8,102 bases of DNA, from contig SXHE01000839.1 of the NCBI GenBank assembly GCA_005773755.1, forward strand, positions 1 to 8,102, in the 5' to 3' direction. Of the stretch, positions 6,698 through 8,102 are shown one piece after another (within the stretch, counting starts at the first letter, position 1; each line of letters opens with the position of its first letter). A program made the translations under genes and the position numbers. The stretch is from Planctomycetia bacterium (GTDB taxonomy: Bacteria > Planctomycetota > Planctomycetia > Gemmatales > Gemmataceae). The notes beneath the pieces were generated by a model. It was not told the DNA's origin, searched no databases, and was given only the letters and a program-made list of their open reading frames with translations.

Positions 6698-6845
6698 GCA
6701 GGAAGAGTGTGATCCGCAGATTGCGCAGATGGACACAGATCGAAAGACAAAGACCAACAGGACGAGGGTTCAAACCCGGCCTTCGGCCTTCACTGTCTTT
6801 CAATCTGTGTCCATCTGCGCAATCTGCGGATCACACTCTTCCTGC
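6698..6845. repeat. Long inverted repeat, 52-bp arms, CGCAGAT/CACAGAT type
   Basis: Arms at 6698-6749 and 6794-6845 are reverse complements over 52 bp with one mismatch (6741/6802). They enclose a 44-nt centre. Each arm contains the heptamer CGCAGAT twice and CACAGAT once (6715, 6724 and 6734 in the left arm), spaced 9 and 10 bp apart. The centre holds two more small palindromes: GGGTTCAAACCC (6766-6777) and GGCCTTCGGCC (6778-6788). The element begins three bases after the TolC-like stop codon. I recall similar CGCAGAT/CACAGAT repeats scattered between genes in planctomycetes and other bacteria. It encodes no credible protein. As RNA it would form a very stable hairpin and may end or protect the upstream transcript, although no T-tract follows it. 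Confidence 0.93.
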
Positions 6846-6954
6846 GTGAAGTCCGTTAGGTGTGTACGCGGTCGCCGTCTGGTACTATCGTGAGTGATTT
6901 CCATCCCCCCGGAGTACGCTCTATGCTGCGGGCAGTTGGCGGTGGAGGGCCGCC
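6846..6954 (+). promoter_or_regulatory. Leader region of the SUKH gene
   Basis: This 109-bp spacer runs between the long inverted repeat and the SUKH gene. A weak -10-like TACTAT lies at 6883-6888 without a matching -35. GGAGGG at 6944-6949 is the ribosome binding site, five bases before GTG 6955 and eleven before the alternative GTG 6961. Confidence 0.35.
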
Positions 6955-7533
6955 GTGTCGGTGAAGAAGCTCGTTGCGGTGATCGCGCCCCCGGAGTCGC
7001 CCCGAGACGCCGAAGGGAACTGGCGCGCCGCGGAGATCGTCGCCGGCACCGAGTTCCCGCCCGACTTCCGCGACCTGATCGGGCGGTATGGCTCCGGCGA
7101 GTTCTTTTGCGGACACCTGAAGCTCTTCAACCTGCTCACGCTGGAGGGGCAGGCGGGAATCCGGCAAACGTTGGTCATCTACCAGTCGTTCCGCACAGAG
7201 ACCTACAACCCGCTGCCGATTCCACTTCACCCGGAGCGGCCGGGACTGTTGCCGTGGGGAATGGACGAGAACGGGAGCGGGTACTTCTGGCTGACCAAAG
7301 GGAAGCCGGAGCGATGGCCCATCGTGTACCTGGGCCACGCGAGCGAGGGCTTCCCGGTGCAACTGCCGGTGAACGTCACCACGTTCCTCGCGGGGCTGGC
7401 GGTAGACCGGTTCGAGAAACTGGCCCGATCAAACGATCCCATGACCGACGAGTTGCGGGTCTTCACCCCGGCCCGCAGCCAAGCGGAGATCGCCCGCGAG
7501 TGGAATAAGGGCCGCAAGAACAAGAAGAAGTGA
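6955..7533 (+). CDS. SMI1/KNR4 (SUKH) family protein
   Basis: A 192-residue soluble protein assigned to the SUKH superfamily. The diagnostic segment is EFPPDFRDLIGRYGSGEF (33-50), matching the family pattern of proline, a helix and a Y-G-x-G-x-F turn. Downstream are a W-G-containing strand region, LPWGMDENGSGYFWL (99-113), and IVYLGH (123-128). Known SUKH members include immunity proteins that neutralise contact-dependent toxins, but many free-standing copies have no known partner. No toxin gene is visible in this window, so an immunity role is only possible. The C-terminus is lysine-rich (NKGRKNKKK). The start is GTG at 6955, with GGAGGG five bases upstream; GTG 6961 is the alternative. It follows the long inverted repeat and precedes a same-strand unknown gene by 53 bp. 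Confidence 0.83.
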   Translation: MSVKKLVAVIAPPESPRDAEGNWRAAEIVAGTEFPPDFRDLIGRYGSGEFFCGHLKLFNLLTLEGQAGIRQTLVIYQSFRTETYNPLPIPLHPERPGLLPWGMDENGSGYFWLTKGKPERWPIVYLGHASEGFPVQLPVNVTTFLAGLAVDRFEKLARSNDPMTDELRVFTPARSQAEIAREWNKGRKNKKK

Positions 7534-7574
7534 AGCGGGCTGAGGCGTGGGGGTACACGCGATGTTCGGCGAGC

Positions 7575-7580
7575 GGAGGG
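7575..7580 (+). promoter_or_regulatory. Ribosome binding site deciding the start of the 148-aa gene
   Basis: GGAGGG lies six bases before GTG 7587. It favours the internal start over GTG 7530, which lies inside the SUKH stop codon overlap and has no comparable signal. Confidence 0.7.
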
Positions 7581-7586
7581 CCCATA

Positions 7587-8033
7587 GTGTTCGACCGACG
7601 TGAACTCCTCGCCGGGTGGCGCACCCTGTGCGGCGCTCCAGCGCCACCACTGGAAGTCGTGGAGTTCTGGAACCGGGATTTCACCTCATCTTGTTCGGAG
7701 CAAACCATTCGAGCCGTTCGCGGCGCGCGAGCCGACTTCACGGATGGGCTACAGTTCTGGATCAAATCGATGGAGGCAATCGACTGGTACGAAGCCGAGC
7801 CGCACTTTACGACTTACGCAGAGGCCGCCTTGTGCGAACCGATCACGGCCGCGGAGTTCGCTGCAGTCGTCCGGGAATACAGTTGCTCGCTCGTGCCCCC
7901 GTTGCCACCCTTCCTGCTCGATCTGGTCGGCTGGCGGGGCGGTCTGCGCATGTACGGCGAGTGGAACGATGTCGCCGTGATTGCGGAGTTGGCCGATTCG
8001 TTCGTCTTGTTCACATGGGGAACATCTGCCTGA
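7587..8033 (+). CDS. Hypothetical protein, 148 aa
   Basis: I do not recognise this protein. It is soluble, tryptophan- and aromatic-rich, with FWNRDF (27-32), GLQFWIKSMEAIDWYEAEPHF (54-74), a helix ITAAEFAAVVREY (86-98) and a C-terminal strand pair, GEWNDVAVIAEL and SFVLFTWG. No catalytic motif, signal or membrane segment is visible. The frame is open from a GTG at 7530 that overlaps the SUKH stop codon, but GTG at 7587 has a strong GGAGGG (7575-7580) six bases upstream and is my choice; the longer form would have 167 residues. It is 53 bp from the SUKH gene on the same strand, so the two may be co-transcribed. It could be another immunity-like or partner protein, but that is speculation. Confidence 0.72.
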   Translation: MFDRRELLAGWRTLCGAPAPPLEVVEFWNRDFTSSCSEQTIRAVRGARADFTDGLQFWIKSMEAIDWYEAEPHFTTYAEAALCEPITAAEFAAVVREYSCSLVPPLPPFLLDLVGWRGGLRMYGEWNDVAVIAELADSFVLFTWGTSA

Positions 8034-8036
8034 TAC

Positions 8037-8099
8037 GCAGTCGGTCTCGAGTGGTGTAGGTCGCGGTCGAGCGAGGCTTTGCGAGCGAGGCCCGACTGC
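8037..8099. repeat. Short inverted repeat with internal direct repeats after the last gene
   Basis: GCAGTCGG (8037-8044) and CCGACTGC (8092-8099) are perfect 8-bp inverted repeats, starting four bases after the stop codon. Between them GAGCGAGGC occurs twice (8069-8077 and 8083-8091... within the same spacer). It may be an intergenic repeat or a weak terminator. The window ends three bases later, so the full extent is unknown. Confidence 0.45.
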
Positions 8100-8102
8100 C
8101 AG

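Noticed and set aside
6761..6788. tRNA-like T-arm (GGGTTCAAACCC) in the repeat centre
   Set aside because: The sequence resembles a T-loop, but no five-pair T-stem, acceptor stem, D-arm or anticodon arm can be formed around it.
6698..6845. CRISPR array
   Set aside because: There are only two copies in inverted orientation, with one centre. A CRISPR needs several direct repeats with similar-sized unique spacers.
6696..6893. 65-codon open frame across the long inverted repeat
   Set aside because: It merely translates the repeat arms. Similar frames on both strands arise from the symmetry, and there is no ribosome binding site or domain.
6923..6964. 13-codon leader frame overlapping the SUKH start
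   Set aside because: ATG at 6923 opens a short frame that ends within the SUKH start region, but it has no clear ribosome binding site and no meaningful peptide.

Overview
The window is GC-rich, apart from the leftmost gene and a few intergenic stretches. Taken together, the gene families point to a planctomycete, most likely of the Gemmataceae. These are a DUF4058 protein, a DUF6940-type protein, a lipoprotein-type TolC-like protein with a proline-rich linker, a SUKH (SMI1/KNR4) protein, and a long CGCAGAT/CACAGAT-type intergenic inverted repeat. This placement is an inference from recalled family distribution; no rRNA or other taxonomic marker is present.

Layout. The left two thirds (33-5270) read on the minus strand. 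In transcription order they hold an OmpR/PhoB-type response regulator (5270-4575), a two-transmembrane histidine kinase (4546-2468), a DUF6940-like protein (2452-1865), a small HD-domain phosphohydrolase-like protein (1868-1353), a DUF4058 protein (1285-581) and a small lower-GC hypothetical protein (452-33). Regulator, kinase, DUF6940 and HD genes are packed with 28 bp, about 15 bp and a 4-bp ATGA overlap, so they look like one operon. The last two minus-strand genes are set apart by 67 and 128 bp and may have their own promoters. The regulator and a TolC-like lipoprotein gene (5463-6695, plus strand) diverge from a shared 192-bp region that holds a dyad and a TATAAT box. This arrangement suggests, but does not prove, that the two-component system controls the TolC-like gene.

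Immediately after the TolC-like gene lies a 148-bp element. It consists of 52-bp inverted arms (51/52 matching) around a 44-nt centre that itself holds two small hairpins. To its right are a SUKH-superfamily gene (6955-7533) and an unrecognised 148-residue gene (7587-8033) with a strong ribosome binding site. A second short inverted repeat follows that stop codon.

The most interesting points are the long inverted repeat and the tightly coupled operon joining signal transduction to a DUF6940-like and an HD protein. Next come paired 18-residue tandem duplications in both membrane-proximal helices of the kinase, and the divergent regulatory region. I did not find a clearly new defence or biosynthetic system in this window.
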